NCBI GenBank assembly: GCA_023411265.1 | Contig: JAEYOX010000063.1 | Location: 32,509-96,508 of the forward strand | DNA length: 64,000 nt | Origin: Bacteroidota bacterium | GTDB taxonomy: Bacteria; Bacteroidota; Bacteroidia; Flavobacteriales; Weeksellaceae | Direction of reading: 5' to 3' | Shown here: positions 8,813 through 17,123 of the stretch, in pieces | Layout: every line of letters starts with the position of its first letter | Position numbering within the stretch: position 1 is the stretch's first letter | Translations under genes and position numbers: made by a program | Notes under the pieces: generated by a model | Database searches by the model: none | What the model was told of the DNA's origin: nothing | Seen by the model: the letters and a program-made list of their open reading frames with translations, nothing else

Positions 8813-8907
8813 TACAATTTTAAAGTTTTGATATATAATATCAATTAACGAAGTATAACTGTATATTTTTTGGAGTGAGAGACCGATAATTACTAAATAT
8901 TGACATT

Positions 8908-9303
8908 ATGAAAAAGACAACCAAAATCTTTGCGTTATTACTATTATCATTTTCAATGATTTTATTGACTTCTTGCAACCGCGATGACGATCCTGCAGAC
9001 AACGATTTTTTCGCTGGAACTTATAACGGTTCTGTCGGTTATCTAGAGCCGTCCAGCGGCACCAACATCAGTTCTAACGACGGAAAAGTTTTTGTGACAA
9101 AAATTGCCAGCGGTACAAAATATAACTTTTCGTTTTCCAACGGAATCCCGGATCTGAACGGCGTTGAGTTTCAAAAGCAGGGCGATAATGTGCTGATTAA
9201 CGTCAATTCCTCTGCTACGGCTATTATTAAAATCGACAATAATGATCTGGATATATTTTATACCGCAGACGGTAAAACGTGGACTGCCAACTGTACAAGA
9301 TAA
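8908..9303 (+). CDS. Small lipoprotein (unknown function)
   Basis: 131 residues. SPII signal with lipobox LTSC at about residue 24, followed by an acidic linker NRDDDPADNDFF typical of Bacteroidota surface lipoproteins. The rest is predicted beta-rich (AGTYNGSVGYLEPSSG, TKYNFSFSNGIP, DLDIFYTADGKTWTANC). It resembles the small single-domain lipocalin-like or beta-sandwich lipoproteins common in this group, but I do not recognise a named family. It is monocistronic, divergent from mfd and followed by a strong terminator. Confidence 0.75.
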   Translation: MKKTTKIFALLLLSFSMILLTSCNRDDDPADNDFFAGTYNGSVGYLEPSSGTNISSNDGKVFVTKIASGTKYNFSFSNGIPDLNGVEFQKQGDNVLINVNSSATAIIKIDNNDLDIFYTADGKTWTANCTR

Positions 9304-9326
9304 TTTCTTTCTTCATTAGTTCTTGT

Positions 9327-9361
9327 AGAACTGTTTCTGTTTCAGGAACAGTTCTTTTTTT
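9327..9361 (+). terminator. Rho-independent terminator
   Basis: Stem AGAACTGTTTC / GGAACAGTTCT (11 positions, one G-U pair), 7-base loop, then an unbroken T-run. It ends the small lipoprotein gene. Confidence 0.85.
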
Positions 9362-9374
9362 TTGAAAAGAATCT

Positions 9375-9382
9375 TACATTTG
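9375..9382 (+). promoter_or_regulatory. -7 promoter box for the GH3-type gene
   Basis: TACATTTG with only four bases between its last G and the ATG at 9387. This predicts a transcript that begins at or next to the start codon. Confidence 0.55.
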
Positions 9383-9386
9383 CTCA

Positions 9387-10886
9387 ATGCTACATTTTAT
9401 AAAGAAATTTACTGCAAAAACATGGGCCAAAAATCACGTCCGTCAGAGTGAACATTTCAAGCAAAACAGTACTCAGGATCAGGAAAACCTTCTGATTTCT
9501 TTGGTAAACAGTGCTGAAAAAACTCTTTTCGGGAGAATTCATCAGTTTGAAAATATTAAAACTATAGACGATTTTCAGGCTCAGGTACCTGTGTCAGATT
9601 ATGAAGATTTTAAATCATACATTGAAAAAATAAAAAAAGGACAAGCGGGAATTCTGTGGCCTAGAACTCCTCAATATTTTGCGAAAACCTCCGGAACTAC
9701 TTCCGGCACAAAATATATTCCTTTGACAAAAGAAGGAATGGATTATCAGGTGAAAGGTGCCCAAAGTGCGCTTTTTCATTATATCGCGCAAAAGAATAAT
9801 GCTAATTTCGTGAACGGAAAAATGATTTTCCTGCAAGGCAGCCCCGAACTGGAAGAAATTAATGGCATAAAAACCGGCCGGCTTTCAGGGATTGTAGCCC
9901 ATCATATTCCTAAGTACATCCAGAAAAACAGACTTCCAAGTTGGAAAACAAATTTGATTGAAGACTGGGAAACGAAAATAGAAGCAATAGTAAAAGAAAC
10001 AGAAAAGGAAAACATGACGTTGATTTCCGGGATTCCGCCTTGGCTGATTATGTATTTTGAAAAACTGATTGAAAGAAACAATCAAAAAATAACCGAACTC
10101 TTCCCGAATCTTCAGCTGATTGTAACAGGCGGTGTCAATTTCGAGCCTTACCGTGAGAAAATGAATGAACTGCTGGGTAAACCTGTGGACACCATTCAGA
10201 CTTTTCCCGCGAGCGAAGGATTTTTTGCTTTTCAGGATGATTACACCCAAGAGGGACTTCTGTTACTCACCAATCACGGGATTTTTTACGAATTTATTCC
10301 TTTGGAAAATCTTGGAAAACCCGAAGCAAAACGACTGACTCTGAAAGAAGTGGAACTTCACAAAGATTATGCATTGATACTGACGACAAATTCCGGGCTT
10401 TGGGCCTATTCCATTGGCGATGTAGTACGTTTTATTTCAAAAAATCCCCACCGGATTCTGGTTTCGGGACGAACCAAACATTTCACCTCAGCTTTCGGGG
10501 AACACGTCATCGCTTTTGAAATAGAAGAATCGCTGAAATCTACAGTAGCAAAATTCCCTGCTCAAATTACGGAATTTCATCTCGCTCCTCAGGTGAATCC
10601 TAGCGAAGGTTTGCCTCATCACGAATGGTTCATCGAATTTGAAAAAGAACCGGAAAATTTAGAAGATTTCAGGAAAAATCTGGACGATGAAATGCAAAAG
10701 CGTAACACCTATTATAAAGATTTGGTTTCCGGAAATGTTTTGCAGCCGCTTATTATCACAAAGATTCAGAAAAATTCCTTTCAGGAATATGCAAAAGCGG
10801 AAGGAAAGTTGGGTGGCCAGAACAAAATTCCGCGGCTTGCCAATGACCGTAAAATTGCAGATTTCCTGAGTCAATATAAAATATAG
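9387..10886 (+). CDS. GH3 auxin-responsive promoter family protein (acyl-adenylating enzyme)
   Basis: The 499-residue protein reads as a member of the GH3 superfamily. Plant members adenylate carboxylic acids and conjugate them to amino acids; bacterial members have no settled substrate. Visible motifs are the Ser/Thr-rich nucleotide loop FAKTSGTTSGTKYIPLT (about residues 98-114), the ASEGFFAFQ segment (about 275), YSIGDVVRF and the hinge region SGRTKHFTSAFGEH. The C-terminal cap ends in KLGGQNKIPRLANDRKIADFL, a conserved family ending. No signal peptide, so cytoplasmic. It is alone between a terminator and a lipoprotein gene, so context gives no substrate. Substrate calls by analogy to plants would be unsafe. 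Confidence 0.88.
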   Translation: MLHFIKKFTAKTWAKNHVRQSEHFKQNSTQDQENLLISLVNSAEKTLFGRIHQFENIKTIDDFQAQVPVSDYEDFKSYIEKIKKGQAGILWPRTPQYFAKTSGTTSGTKYIPLTKEGMDYQVKGAQSALFHYIAQKNNANFVNGKMIFLQGSPELEEINGIKTGRLSGIVAHHIPKYIQKNRLPSWKTNLIEDWETKIEAIVKETEKENMTLISGIPPWLIMYFEKLIERNNQKITELFPNLQLIVTGGVNFEPYREKMNELLGKPVDTIQTFPASEGFFAFQDDYTQEGLLLLTNHGIFYEFIPLENLGKPEAKRLTLKEVELHKDYALILTTNSGLWAYSIGDVVRFISKNPHRILVSGRTKHFTSAFGEHVIAFEIEESLKSTVAKFPAQITEFHLAPQVNPSEGLPHHEWFIEFEKEPENLEDFRKNLDDEMQKRNTYYKDLVSGNVLQPLIITKIQKNSFQEYAKAEGKLGGQNKIPRLANDRKIADFLSQYKI

Positions 10887-10928
10887 TACTGTTTTCCATG
10901 AAAAATCTGCTTTTCTGAAAAAAATTTA

Positions 10929-10936
10929 TAAATTTG
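10929..10936 (+). promoter_or_regulatory. -7 promoter box for lipoprotein gene at 10953
   Basis: TAAATTTG, 16 bases before the ATG at 10953. No clear -33 TTG. Confidence 0.4.
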
Positions 10937-10952
10937 GACAAACAAAATAGTT

Positions 10953-11327
10953 ATGAGATTATCTTTATCTGCCAAATGCATTCTATTGACGGGGGCATTT
11001 CTGTTTTCTTCATGTGCAACTACTAAGTACTCTTCCGATATGAAAGAAAATAACTTTGCTAATCTTCGTTCCGGAAGGCCTTATACTTTTAAACTGAAAA
11101 ACAGTACGGTAACCAAAAAGATGATTTTTTCAAACCTGACACAAGACAGTATTATTGGCTACTCGGCTTCGAAGGATTCCACAAGAATTGCTATAGCGAA
11201 AGCCAATGTAACAGAATCCAAAGATCTTAAGAAATCGACCATACAAACGGCTGCTATTGCGATAGGAGCAGTAGGAGCAGCCGCTATTATCATCAGCAGC
11301 ACAAGAGCAACTAAAAACGAGAATTAA
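10953..11327 (+). CDS. Small lipoprotein with C-terminal hydrophobic glycine/alanine segment
   Basis: 124 residues. SPII signal with lipobox FSSC at about residue 23, then CATTKYSSDMKENN. The middle (FKLKNSTVTKKMIFSNLTQDSIIGYSASKDSTRIAIAKANV) is a short beta-rich region. A 20-residue Ala/Gly/Ile-rich hydrophobic stretch (residues 97-116) precedes a basic tail. The combination of a lipid anchor and a C-terminal hydrophobic helix is seen in many small Bacteroidota lipoproteins of unknown function. It has its own -7 box and no partner; the AT-rich islet begins right after it. Confidence 0.7.
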   Translation: MRLSLSAKCILLTGAFLFSSCATTKYSSDMKENNFANLRSGRPYTFKLKNSTVTKKMIFSNLTQDSIIGYSASKDSTRIAIAKANVTESKDLKKSTIQTAAIAIGAVGAAAIIISSTRATKNEN

Positions 11328-11455
11328 ATCTTTGTTTAAAGTCCGATCGTGGCTATCCGCACCCTTGTTGAACATCTTTATTCTTAACCACCAAACAGTC
11401 ACTGCGTGATTTGATGTAGTAGTGACATTAACAGTTCTCATACGGTAGCCACTTT

Positions 11456-11493
11456 ACTCGGTAACATTTTATGTAATTACACGGGAACATTTT
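11456..11493. repeat. Two imperfect direct repeats, possible IS end
   Basis: ACTCGGTAACATTTT (11456-11470) and ACACGGGAACATTTT (11479-11493) match at 13 of 15 positions with a 23-base period. Repeated short blocks of this period are characteristic of the multiple terminal repeats of IS21-type elements. No transposase is adjacent, so this would be a relic. Confidence 0.35.
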
Positions 11494-11537
11494 GCGACAG
11501 GGATATTTAAGTTACAAAACGTTTTCTCTTCATTGTA

Positions 11538-11657
11538 TTAAATTGCGTAGCGATTCACATTATTCCATCTCAGTCCATCCATAAGCATTTTCAGATCTAT
11601 GCGAAATAGGTCATTCAGTCCAAATCTACCTATTTTGGAATTCCCCCAATTATTCAT
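11538..11657 (-). pseudogene. Orphan 39-codon reading frame, possible gene remnant
   Basis: Minus strand ATG at 11657 to TAA at 11538. The product begins MNNWGNSKIGRFGLNDLF and ends MDGLRWNNVNRYAI. Its composition (Trp, Asn, Arg, few low-complexity runs) is that of a real protein segment rather than random AT-rich DNA. It stops close to the direct repeats. It could be the 3' end of a lost gene or a free-standing small gene. I do not recognise the family. Confidence 0.3.
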
Positions 11658-11709
11658 AAAATTTTATTTGATTTATTAAATATTTATATGTCTATATAAC
11701 TCATAATAT

Positions 11710-12051
11710 ATGTTTACTATAATTTTTTTGTGGTTAGTAGCCTCCGTATTTTTTTATTTAGGATATTTAATTAAATACAAGAAAAAATATTATCTGATAG
11801 CTGGCCTTACTGATTACGAAAATAAAAAGATAGAAGAAAAATATAAACAAAAATCCATTCTTATTGCGGAAAGTGCTTTCTGGTTTTCATTTCTTTTATG
11901 TGCTTTTTCAGTTCTTAACTTATACGTAGATTGGTTTAAAAACCAAATAATTAAAGAACTAGATGGATTTGTAATTTTAACTATTTCCTTCCTAGTGGCT
12001 GTTATTTATTATATCATCACTTCAATATTAACTAAAAACCGACGAAAATAA
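11710..12051 (+). CDS. Small membrane protein, DUF3784-like
   Basis: 113 residues with three predicted membrane helices: residues 1-20, about 55-75 and 85-107. Between the first and second is YKKKYYLIAGLTDYENKKIEEKYKQKS, which resembles the loop of DUF3784 proteins (a hydrophobic helix, then a K-x-YLIAGY-like motif and a Glu/Lys segment). It ends in a basic tail (TKNRRK). Base composition is visibly AT-richer than its neighbours, and it sits in the islet between degenerate stretches, which suggests horizontal acquisition. Function unknown; related small proteins occur next to many unrelated genes. Confidence 0.6.
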   Translation: MFTIIFLWLVASVFFYLGYLIKYKKKYYLIAGLTDYENKKIEEKYKQKSILIAESAFWFSFLLCAFSVLNLYVDWFKNQIIKELDGFVILTISFLVAVIYYIITSILTKNRRK

Positions 12052-12082
12052 TCCTTCTATCTAAATTTTTTTGATGTCTCGC

Positions 12083-12165
12083 AAAAAGAAATGAAGCAAT
12101 TGTTTTGCTCAGAATTCCCACCCGAGTGCTTGCGAATTTTGTGATGGTGATTTCATTTCCTTTTT
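12083..12165. repeat. Long imperfect inverted repeat
   Basis: Outer arms AAAAAGAAATGAA (12083-12095) and TTCATTTCCTTTTT (12152-12165) pair with one bulge; a second short pair around the two GAATT blocks lies inside. The fold of about 83 bases sits in the 292-base gap after the DUF3784-like gene. It could be a terminator complex or a small mobile-element remnant. The rest of 12052-12343 shows only the promoter noted below. Confidence 0.4.
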
Positions 12166-12292
12166 TTCAAATTTTGAAAGAGCAACTACCGGTTATTAAT
12201 TTTTAAATCGTCCTTAGTAAAAGTAAAGTCACTTATGGAAAGTTAAGATATAATTGCGTAGGTTTTATATTTACAGGAATAGCGTAAAATGT

Positions 12293-12323
12293 TTGTTCAC
12301 CTTACTTTAAATAGTTACTTTTG
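12293..12323 (+). promoter_or_regulatory. Full-consensus promoter for gene at 12344
   Basis: TTG (12293-12295), 20-base spacer, TACTTTTG (12316-12323), 20 bases before the ATG. Fits TTG-N20-TAnnTTTG. Confidence 0.7.
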
Positions 12324-12343
12324 ATAGGGTTAATATTATTATC

Positions 12344-12715
12344 ATGAAAAAAAATCTCTTTATTCTACTCCTGTGTTTTGGTTTTGCAGCTCATGCGCAA
12401 ACGTCTTTTGACGTAAAAATCAAGGAAACATCTGCAAAACTTTATCAAGCTTCGTCAGTAGAGGAATACAATGTTTTGTTCACTGAGTTTTCTATGCTTA
12501 CCACGACAGATCACCCTAAAAAATGGCAGGCTTATTATTATGCCGGGCTTTCTCAGTTTAAAAAAGCCGAACATTTATTAAACACCAACAAAAACAGTGC
12601 TGCAGAAGCTAATGCTTTAGCTTTCAAGTATGCCAGCGTAGGTGCGGAGTCTTCAAATGTAGAAGCAAAAAAACTATTGAAACAAATTGTTGATCAGAAA
12701 AAAAAGCTTCGGTAA
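12344..12715 (+). CDS. Exported protein of unknown function
   Basis: 123 residues with a clear SPI signal (MKKNLFILLLCFGFAAHAQ, cleavage after AHA). The mature part is helical: VKIKETSAKLYQASSVEEYNVLF, WQAYYYAGLSQFKKAEHLL and ANALAFKYASVGAESS suggest a TPR-like helix repeat, ending in a Lys-rich helix KKLLKQIVDQKKKLR. Probably periplasmic. It has a strong promoter of its own and lies 36 bases ahead of the T9SS type B protein, so the two may be cotranscribed. No named family recognised. Confidence 0.75.
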   Translation: MKKNLFILLLCFGFAAHAQTSFDVKIKETSAKLYQASSVEEYNVLFTEFSMLTTTDHPKKWQAYYYAGLSQFKKAEHLLNTNKNSAAEANALAFKYASVGAESSNVEAKKLLKQIVDQKKKLR

Positions 12716-12751
12716 CTTTTCACTTTTTACTTATAAACATTCTCTTTTACT

Positions 12752-14806
12752 ATGAAAAAAGTTTTATTTTTCTTACTGTTTTTCACCGTGCTTGCGCAAG
12801 CACAGTCGGACTGTCAAACAGGAATTCCATTATGCGGAAATTCTGATATTTCTTATACCCCAACAGGACCAGGAAGCACCAATGAAAGCTTGGGGGGCTG
12901 CCTAAGTATTGAGCATTATTCGGTATGGTATTCTTTTACCGTTGCAACGGCAGGAACCCTCACCATGACCATCACTCCAAATGCTCAGGCAGATTACGAC
13001 TGGGCTATCTATGGACCCAATGTAACTTGTGGCAACAAAGGCACCCCGATAAGATGTTCTTATGCGTCTACAGCATCAGGGATTCTTACAGGAATGAATA
13101 TGACGGCCACTGATACCAGTGAAAATGCAGGTGGAGATGGCTGGGTGCGATATCTAGATGTTTTGCCTGGGGAAACCTATTACATAATCGTAGATAACTT
13201 TTCCGCAAATACCAACGGATTTGTACTTACATGGGGAGGAACAGCAACATTGGCTTCGCCTTTTAATGATCCTTTAATTCAACCTAATCCTTTTATACTA
13301 CCAGGACCGGCACAAGATGGCAACGTACTGATATGTGTAACGCCTACCGTGTTTGATTTTTCTACTTTATCTTCACAAATTGTCAATGGAAACCCGAACT
13401 TCTTTGTGAATTACTACACCAATACCAATGATGCACTTACCAACACGAACCCCATTGTATCGCCCATTTCTGTAGCTGCGGGGACAACATATCATTATGC
13501 CATTAACTATGAGGATCCTGCCAACCCCAATAACCCAATCAATCGATGTCGGGAATACGGGACACTCACTTTTGTTTCCGGAGCTATCACAGTGGGAAAT
13601 CCTACAATTTATGCATGCAATAACAATAATAAAGGAACAGGATTCTTTGATCTTACTTCGGTTACATCAGCTATTTATGCAGATCCTACAGCAACTATGG
13701 TTTATTATAGTACTTGGGCTGACGCAAATAATGATGTAAATCCTATCACCAATCCCACCAATTACGAAACACAATCAACACAAGTTTTTGCAAAGGTAAC
13801 CACTATTGAAGGGTGTACCAATATCGCTACAATTACCTTATCATTATATCCAGTTGTACCAACGCAAGAAGCAACATTAACGGAATGTTTCCTTCCGGAT
13901 AAACCACAGAAAGCGGAATTCGATCTTACAACAGCGTACATCACCACTCAGGTTCCGAACACAAAAGCCTTCTTTACTTCTTTGGATAATGCTGTGAACA
14001 ACACCAATCAAATTGCGAATCCATATGTGTATGAATCCGTTTCAACAGAGGTTTACGCAAGAGTATACAGTGAAGACGGCTGCTGGAACATTGCGAAGAT
14101 AAACCTCATTGTCACTCCACCGAAATATTCAGAAGTTTTGAAAGACAAAATAATCTGTATCGAAAGCCGCACAACACTGGATGCGGGAGATGGTTTCACT
14201 GCATACTTATGGAGTACCGGTGAAAACACACAGTCTATTTCCAATGTCACTGTTGGAGAATATTGGGTAGACCTTACAAGCGACGGATGTGTAACGCGAC
14301 AAACTGTAAAAGTAAAGGCCGCTGCCAATCCGGTAATTACAGCTATAGACATTACCAACAACACCATTACTGTCACAGTAAATGGAGGAAGCCAACCGTA
14401 CCAATATTCCCTAGACAATGTAATCTGGCAAAATTCTAACGTGTTTGAAAATGTGAAACGTGGGCAGAATACAATCTATGTAAAAGACAGTTACAACTGT
14501 TCACCCTTAATGGTAGAAGTAACCGTTCCGAACCTCATCAACGCAATAACTCCGAATGATGACGGTATAAATGATGAACTGGATTACTCCGAACTTCACT
14601 ATAAGAAAGACCTGGTAATTTCTATTTATGATCGTTACGGAAATAAAATCCATACCTCCAATAAAAATAATTTCTATCGATGGGACGGAAGGGCAGGAAA
14701 CAAAAAAGTTCTCACAGCTACGTATTGGTACACCATTTCATGGACCGAACCAGTCACCAATGCCAAAACCCAATACACGGGTTGGATTATGGTGAAAAAT
14801 AAATAA
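12752..14806 (+). CDS. T9SS type B sorting domain-containing surface protein
   Basis: 684 residues: SPI signal (residues 1-17, cleaved near AQAQS), then a beta-sandwich adhesin-like domain (about 18-170; HYSVWYSFTVATAGTLTM, DYDWAIYG, YYIIVDNFS). Several repeats of about 80 residues follow, with the pattern P-x-x-xACNNNNKGTGFFDLT / TECFLPDKPQKAEFDLTTA that recurs in gliding-associated proteins. The C-terminal sorting domain (about 596-684) starts ITPNDDGIND and contains ISIYDRYGNKI and FYRWDGR, the marks of the type B (gliding-motility-associated) CTD. It is inferred to be exported by type IX secretion and bound to the cell surface; ligand unknown. Confidence 0.9.
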   Translation: MKKVLFFLLFFTVLAQAQSDCQTGIPLCGNSDISYTPTGPGSTNESLGGCLSIEHYSVWYSFTVATAGTLTMTITPNAQADYDWAIYGPNVTCGNKGTPIRCSYASTASGILTGMNMTATDTSENAGGDGWVRYLDVLPGETYYIIVDNFSANTNGFVLTWGGTATLASPFNDPLIQPNPFILPGPAQDGNVLICVTPTVFDFSTLSSQIVNGNPNFFVNYYTNTNDALTNTNPIVSPISVAAGTTYHYAINYEDPANPNNPINRCREYGTLTFVSGAITVGNPTIYACNNNNKGTGFFDLTSVTSAIYADPTATMVYYSTWADANNDVNPITNPTNYETQSTQVFAKVTTIEGCTNIATITLSLYPVVPTQEATLTECFLPDKPQKAEFDLTTAYITTQVPNTKAFFTSLDNAVNNTNQIANPYVYESVSTEVYARVYSEDGCWNIAKINLIVTPPKYSEVLKDKIICIESRTTLDAGDGFTAYLWSTGENTQSISNVTVGEYWVDLTSDGCVTRQTVKVKAAANPVITAIDITNNTITVTVNGGSQPYQYSLDNVIWQNSNVFENVKRGQNTIYVKDSYNCSPLMVEVTVPNLINAITPNDDGINDELDYSELHYKKDLVISIYDRYGNKIHTSNKNNFYRWDGRAGNKKVLTATYWYTISWTEPVTNAKTQYTGWIMVKNK

Positions 14807-14830
14807 ACAAACTTCATCTTCTCAATAATG

Positions 14831-14858
14831 AATCACCCTTGAAATTTCGAGGGTGATT
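14831..14858 (+). terminator. Rho-independent terminator after the type B surface protein
   Basis: Perfect 9-bp stem AATCACCCT / AGGGTGATT, 10-base loop with further self-complementarity (GAAATTTC), followed by TATTTAT. Confidence 0.75.
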
Positions 14859-14954
14859 TATTTATCAACAGACTTACTTTTGATTTACAATCAGTTAAGT
14901 GATTATTTTAAATATTGTTAATTACTCGGATTCGCCCTACTTTATAAAAAGAAG

Positions 14955-14962
14955 TATCTTTG
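14955..14962 (+). promoter_or_regulatory. -7 promoter box for dnaB
   Basis: TATCTTTG with four bases to the ATG at 14967. The spacing is the same as for the GH3-type and nitroreductase genes and predicts a leaderless mRNA. The bases where a -33 TTG would fall read TTCG. Confidence 0.55.
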
Positions 14963-14966
14963 CTTC

Positions 14967-16562
14967 ATGGCTCAAAAAGAAACCCTTTCCTCTCTCATTC
15001 ACGGAAATTTTGCACGCGAACTTTCAATTTCAGATGGTAAAATGCCTCCCAATGCCATAGATTTTGAACGCTTGGTGATTGGCACTTTCCTTATTGACAA
15101 AAAAGGGCTGGATTATTCTATCGATCTCCTACAGCCGGATGTTTTCTACGATCCAAGGCATCAGGTTATTTTTGCCATCATCCAGAAAATGTATCTGGAA
15201 AACCATCCTGTCGATATGGTAACAGTCATCAATGAGCTTAAGAAAGAAGAAAAACTCGCACAGGCAGGTGGCGATGCCTATATTATTGAACTAACACTTG
15301 GCGTATCTTCCAGTGCTCATATCGAATATCATGTAAGAATTATTCTGGAAAAGTATATTCTCAGAAGCCTGATTAATATTTCTGCGAATGTAATTGACAA
15401 TTCTTATAAAGAATCTACCGATGTATTTGAGCTGCTGGACAAAGCAGAACAGAGTTTTTTCGACATTACCAACGGAACCATAAAAAAAGGTTTCGATACA
15501 GCTAACAGTTTGGTAAAACAAGCCATCGAAACCATCAAATCTTTGAAAGATAAAGAAGGGCTTTCCGGAATTCCATCCGGATTCAAGGATTTAGATAAAG
15601 AAACCGGAGGTTGGCAAAATTCAGACCTCATCATTATTGCAGCCCGGCCCGCAATGGGAAAAACCGCTTTCCTTTTATCAATGGCCAGAAATATTGCTGT
15701 AGAACATAAAGTTCCTTTAGCACTTTTCTCTCTGGAAATGGCTTCGGTACAACTTATTACCAGAATGATCGCCTCCGAAACCCAGATTTCTTCAGATAAA
15801 CTAAGAAAAGGAACGTTGACTGATGAAGAATGGAACCGTCTTTTTCACAACGTTTCCGAACTGGAAAACGCTCCTCTTTTTATTGACGAAACCCCTTCAC
15901 TTTCGGTGTTCGATTTTAGGGCAAAATGCAGGCGACTCGTCATGCAGCACGGCGTAAAAATTATTATGGTGGATTATCTTCAACTGATGACAGCCAACAG
16001 TGGAAACAAAAGTTCAGGGAATCGTGAACAGGAAATTGCCACCATTTCCCGTTCTTTAAAAGCTATTGCCAAAGAACTGAATGTTCCCGTAATTGCCCTT
16101 TCACAACTTTCCAGAAGTGTGGAAAACCGTCCCGGAAAAAGACCTCAACTATCTGATCTTCGGGAATCTGGAGCCATTGAACAAGATGCCGACATTGTTT
16201 CTTTCATTTTCCGGCCGGAATATTATAAAATCGCACTTTGGGACAATGATCCTGAAAATGAGCAAACATCCACGGAGAATCAGGCAGAACTCATTATCGC
16301 AAAGCACAGAAATGGCGCAACAGCGGATGTGAGGCTTTCCTTCTATAAAAGCTTTGCGAAATTTTCAGATCTTGATTTGTTTGGAACAGGTTACGGCTAT
16401 CAGCCTTCAAGTTTCGGGCAGCAGGATGAACCAAGTGGATTTGATAAAATAAGAACCACCATTCAGCCAGGCGCAGCATTCGATGTACCAGATAATTCAG
16501 GATTCAGCGGCCTTTCAGGTTCTTCCATGAATGATTTGGATGACGACGATTTTCTTTATTAA
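14967..16562 (+). CDS. dnaB: Replicative DNA helicase DnaB
   Basis: Hexameric 5'-3' helicase of the replication fork. The 531-residue protein has the N-terminal helical DnaB_N domain (about 25-135; PNAIDFERLVIGTFL), a linker, and the RecA-like core with Walker A ARPAMGKTAF (about 226-235), the LFSLEMASVQL segment, Walker B IIMVDYLQLM and the arginine-finger region SRSLKAIAKELNVPVIALSQL. The C-terminal 50 residues are a Gly/Ser/Pro/Asp-rich tail ending DLDDDDFLY, typical of this lineage. No intein. The ATG at 14967 is supported by homologous starts (MAQKETLSSL) and the adjacent promoter box. Confidence 0.97.
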   Translation: MAQKETLSSLIHGNFARELSISDGKMPPNAIDFERLVIGTFLIDKKGLDYSIDLLQPDVFYDPRHQVIFAIIQKMYLENHPVDMVTVINELKKEEKLAQAGGDAYIIELTLGVSSSAHIEYHVRIILEKYILRSLINISANVIDNSYKESTDVFELLDKAEQSFFDITNGTIKKGFDTANSLVKQAIETIKSLKDKEGLSGIPSGFKDLDKETGGWQNSDLIIIAARPAMGKTAFLLSMARNIAVEHKVPLALFSLEMASVQLITRMIASETQISSDKLRKGTLTDEEWNRLFHNVSELENAPLFIDETPSLSVFDFRAKCRRLVMQHGVKIIMVDYLQLMTANSGNKSSGNREQEIATISRSLKAIAKELNVPVIALSQLSRSVENRPGKRPQLSDLRESGAIEQDADIVSFIFRPEYYKIALWDNDPENEQTSTENQAELIIAKHRNGATADVRLSFYKSFAKFSDLDLFGTGYGYQPSSFGQQDEPSGFDKIRTTIQPGAAFDVPDNSGFSGLSGSSMNDLDDDDFLY

Positions 16563-16574
16563 AAATCAGAAAAT

Positions 16575-17063
16575 TTGAAGTTAAAAATCGACATTTATAC
16601 CGATGGTGCCTGCAGCGGAAATCCAGGAAAAGGCGGATACGGAATCCTGATGCGCGTTCCCGAAAAAAAATACGAAAAACGGTTTTCAAAAGGGTTTCGT
16701 CGTACGACCAATAACAGGATGGAATTGCTCGCCGTAATTACCGCTTTGGAAAAATTAAAATCAGACCAGAATGATATTCACATCTATACCGACAGCAAAT
16801 ACGTTTCTGAAGCTGTACATCAGAGATGGATTTTCGGCTGGGTGAAAAAAGGTTTTGCCAAGGTGAAAAACCCAGATTTGTGGAAACGATTTTACGAACT
16901 TTTCAAAAAACACAACCCAACTTTGCATTGGATAAAGGGACATTCGGGCCATCCTGAAAATGAAATTTGCGATCAACTGGCTGTAGCTGCGTACAAGTCT
17001 GATCACCTAGAAATTGACGAAGGTTTTGAAAACCCCTCAGATTCCGGATTATTCACCCTATAA
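16575..17063 (+). CDS. rnhA: Ribonuclease HI
   Basis: Degrades RNA in RNA-DNA hybrids. 162 residues; catalytic residues are visible as the Asp in IYTDGACSGNPGKGGYG, Glu in NRMELLAVITAL, Asp in YTDSKYV and the final Asp in ENEICDQLA, with the flexible-loop His in IKGHSGHP. It lies 12 bases after dnaB and is probably cotranscribed with it. The only sensible start is a TTG at 16575; there is no in-frame ATG before the first core strand. Ends just before a perfect inverted repeat. Confidence 0.96.
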   Translation: MKLKIDIYTDGACSGNPGKGGYGILMRVPEKKYEKRFSKGFRRTTNNRMELLAVITALEKLKSDQNDIHIYTDSKYVSEAVHQRWIFGWVKKGFAKVKNPDLWKRFYELFKKHNPTLHWIKGHSGHPENEICDQLAVAAYKSDHLEIDEGFENPSDSGLFTL

Positions 17064-17085
17064 ATTAAACTAATTGACACCTGTT

Positions 17086-17123
17086 AATACACAAAACAAA
17101 TCCGCTCATTTGTTTTGTGTATT
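17086..17123. repeat. Perfect 15-bp inverted repeat over the nitroreductase promoter
   Basis: AATACACAAAACAAA (17086-17100), 8-base spacer TCCGCTCA, TTTGTTTTGTGTATT (17109-17123). The right arm overlaps the -7 box at 17120-17127. It may be a repressor operator, and it may also act as the rnhA terminator since T-rich sequence follows. Confidence 0.75.

Larger units (their letters stand above)
11328..11709. other. Non-coding, degenerate stretch (start of AT-rich islet)
   Basis: 382 bases with no gene of normal length on either strand. It holds two imperfect direct repeats at 11456-11493 that resemble an insertion-sequence end, a short inverted pair GTCACT / AGTGAC near 11388-11427, and a 39-codon minus-strand reading frame at 11538-11657. 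AT content rises toward 11709. It looks like the scar of a lost mobile element. Confidence 0.45.

Noticed and set aside
11130..11441. 103-codon minus-strand frame over the lipoprotein end and islet
   Set aside because: Cys/Ser-rich shadow of the real lipoprotein gene; the part outside it covers the degenerate repeats.
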